This document shows, one piece after another, positions 62,365 through 64,000 of a DNA stretch of 64,000 bases. Source of the DNA: Bordetella ansorpii. GTDB taxonomy: Bacteria > Pseudomonadota > Gammaproteobacteria > Burkholderiales > Burkholderiaceae_B. The position numbers and the translations under genes are program-made. Below the pieces are notes generated by a model. It made no database searches. It was not told the origin of the DNA and saw only the letters and a list, made by a program, of their open reading frames with translations. Position 1 is the stretch's first letter; each line of letters begins with the position of its first letter. The stretch covers positions 179,649-243,648 of the forward strand of contig NZ_FKBS01000017.1 in the NCBI RefSeq assembly GCF_900078315.1, written 5' to 3'.

Positions 62365-64000
62365 ATGTCCGCCTTCCCTGTCACCGTACGTGGCACCACG
62401 CTGTTCCTGGACGACACCGCCGAGCAGCGCCGCCACAAACTGGCCCGCATCGTCCTCGATAGCCTGACCCAGTTCGCAGGCGTGCTCGATCCACAGGGCA
62501 ATGTGCTGGATATCAATCCCGCCGCCATGCAGGAGGCCGGCATCGCGCTGGACGAAATCTCCGGCAAGCCCTTCTGGAATACCTGCTGGTGGCAAGGCGC
62601 GGAAGGCATCCGGGACAGCTGGCGCGACGCCATCGGGCGTGCCGCCCGGGGCGAGACCGTCCGCTGGGATACCCACCTTTGCGTCAAGGCCGGCAACACG
62701 GCCCTGCGCGACGTGGACGTCACCCTCACCCCCGTCAGCGACGACCAGGGAACGGTGCAATTGCTGATCGTCGAGGCGCGTGACATCTCGGGCCAGAAGA
62801 TGCACGAGCGCGAGGCTTCGCGCCGGCAGGCGGCCCTCGCCCAGTTGCAGGACCTGGCCGCGCTGCCGGACCCCGACACCGGCCAGGTCGACCCCGACCG
62901 CGAGCACACCGCGCAGGTGCTGCAACGGGTCATCGAGCGCCAGGCCCAGATGAACCAGTCGCTGGAAGCCATGGTGGCCGAGCGCACGGCCAGCCTGGAA
63001 GCCGCCAATACCCGGCTGCGCGACGAGGCCTACGAACGCGCCCAGATGGAATACGCGCTGCGCCAGTCGCAGAAGATGGAAGCCATCGGCAAGCTGACCG
63101 GCGGCGTCGCGCACGACTTCAACAACCTGCTCCAGGTCATCGGCGGCAACCTGCAACTGCTGGTGAAGGAAATCTCCGCCAGCGGCAACGAGCGCGCCCA
63201 GACCCGCCTGCGCAATGCGCTGAACGGCGTGTCGCGCGGTTCCAAGCTGGCATCGCAACTGTTGTCCTTCGGCCGGCGCCAGCCCTTGGCTCCCACCGTG
63301 GTCAACCTGGGACGCTTCGTGCGCGGCATGGACGACATGCTGCGCCGCGCCCTGGGCGAAGGCATCGAGGTCGAAACCGCGGCCGCCGCCGGCCTGTGGA
63401 ACACCCTGGCCGATACGTCGCAGATCGAGAACGCCGTGCTGAACCTGGCGATCAACGCGCGCGACGCCATGGAAGGCCACGGCAAGCTGACCATCGAGGC
63501 CGGCAATGCCTCGCTCACCGACGTCTACGCCGCGCGCCATGCCGACATCGATCCGGGCGAGTACGTGATGCTGGCCATCTCGGACACCGGCCCCGGCATG
63601 CCGCCCGAAGTGCTTGAACACGTCTTCGAGCCCTTCTTCACCACCAAGCCCGAGGGCCAGGGCACCGGCCTGGGCCTGAGCATGGTGTATGGCTTCGTCA
63701 AGCAGTCCAACGGCCACATCAAGATCTACAGCGAGCCCGGCGAAGGCACCACGGTGCGCATCTATCTGCCACGTGCCGAACAGGCCGAGGACACCACGCC
63801 AGAACCCGAGCTGGGCCCGGTGGTGGGCGGCACCGAAACCATCCTGGTGGTGGAGGACGACGAACAGGTGCGCGAGACCGTCGTGGCCATGCTGTCCGAC
63901 CTGGGCTACGGCATTCTCAAGGCCAAGGACGCCGTCAGCGCCCTGGCCATCGTCGAGAGCGGCGCGCCGGTCGACCTGCTGTTCACCGACGTGGTCATGC
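62365..64000 (+). CDS. Hybrid sensor histidine kinase (cut off by window end)
   Basis: 545 codons are visible and the frame continues past the window. Order: short N-terminus, PAS domain at about residues 30-140 (DSLTQFAGVLDPQGNVLDIN), helical linker (about 150-235), HisKA with phospho-His 250 in GGVAHDFNNLL, HATPase with NAVLNLAINARDAM, DTGPGMPPE and GTGLGLSMVYGF, and a receiver domain starting ILVVEDDEQVRE, whose phosphoacceptor Asp is residue 542, three codons from the edge. No membrane helices are seen, so it is cytoplasmic. The 62126-62364 gap before it shows no gene. Confidence 0.93.
   Translation, partial: MSAFPVTVRGTTLFLDDTAEQRRHKLARIVLDSLTQFAGVLDPQGNVLDINPAAMQEAGIALDEISGKPFWNTCWWQGAEGIRDSWRDAIGRAARGETVRWDTHLCVKAGNTALRDVDVTLTPVSDDQGTVQLLIVEARDISGQKMHEREASRRQAALAQLQDLAALPDPDTGQVDPDREHTAQVLQRVIERQAQMNQSLEAMVAERTASLEAANTRLRDEAYERAQMEYALRQSQKMEAIGKLTGGVAHDFNNLLQVIGGNLQLLVKEISASGNERAQTRLRNALNGVSRGSKLASQLLSFGRRQPLAPTVVNLGRFVRGMDDMLRRALGEGIEVETAAAAGLWNTLADTSQIENAVLNLAINARDAMEGHGKLTIEAGNASLTDVYAARHADIDPGEYVMLAISDTGPGMPPEVLEHVFEPFFTTKPEGQGTGLGLSMVYGFVKQSNGHIKIYSEPGEGTTVRIYLPRAEQAEDTTPEPELGPVVGGTETILVVEDDEQVRETVVAMLSDLGYGILKAKDAVSALAIVESGAPVDLLFTDVVM

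Overview
This 64 kb window is GC-rich chromosomal DNA, densely coding, with long antisense shadow ORFs. The box genes for aerobic benzoyl-CoA degradation, many ABC importers, organosulfur scavenging genes and overall gene style point to an Alcaligenaceae betaproteobacterium, most likely Achromobacter or a close Bordetella relative. This is inferred from gene content; no 16S or marker gene is present. I found no rRNA, tRNA, CRISPR array, insertion sequence or prophage.

Layout. 1-5267: start of an unidentified gene, a GlxA-type AraC regulator divergent from an MFS transporter, a FitAB-type toxin-antitoxin pair, a TauE/SafE permease and a TonB-like protein. 5275-18065: a benzoate module with boxA, boxB and boxC (minus strand), the regulator boxR, a DUF4863 protein, benzoate-CoA ligase and a complete five-gene branched-chain-type ABC importer (plus strand). 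Three promoters in this module share one motif over the -10 box. 18371-24561: small DUF3008 protein, NYN-domain protein, MotA/MotB-like pair, HD hydrolase, DUF2254 membrane protein. 24643-27500: sulfonate/taurine-type ABC importer plus DsrE-like protein. 27753-30355: two YCII proteins, a VOC protein and an ECF42-type sigma factor. 30444-33402: PepSY membrane protein and thiolase.

33805-43147: a GntR-regulated cluster on the plus strand with two SsuABC/NitT-type importers flanking an alcohol dehydrogenase, a hotdog thioesterase and an acyl-CoA synthetase. It looks like an uptake-plus-CoA-activation pathway for an unknown acid. 43423-52760: minus-strand organosulfur region with a BAAT-type hydrolase, ssuF-like molbindin, a MetNIQ-type importer, two SfnB/DszC-like flavin monooxygenases, ssuD, ssuE and a second MetQ-like binding protein. 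52996-64000: NCS2 purine-type permease with an extra soluble domain, ABC exporter, DUF4142 protein, Ca2+/H+ antiporter, GGDEF protein with a decayed EAL domain, aldo/keto reductase, small lipoprotein and the start of a hybrid histidine kinase cut off by the window end.

The most interesting unexplained structure is the leader of the ABC exporter (about 54822-55120): a promoter, a 15-codon peptide ending in a Pro-x-Pro-x-Pro-Arg-Arg pattern like enterobacterial MgtL, a C-rich stretch and an intrinsic terminator just before the start codon. Second is the BoxR regulatory region, where TGCA elements lie about one helical turn apart across a near-consensus promoter and a GCACTAT element covers the -10 of three promoters.
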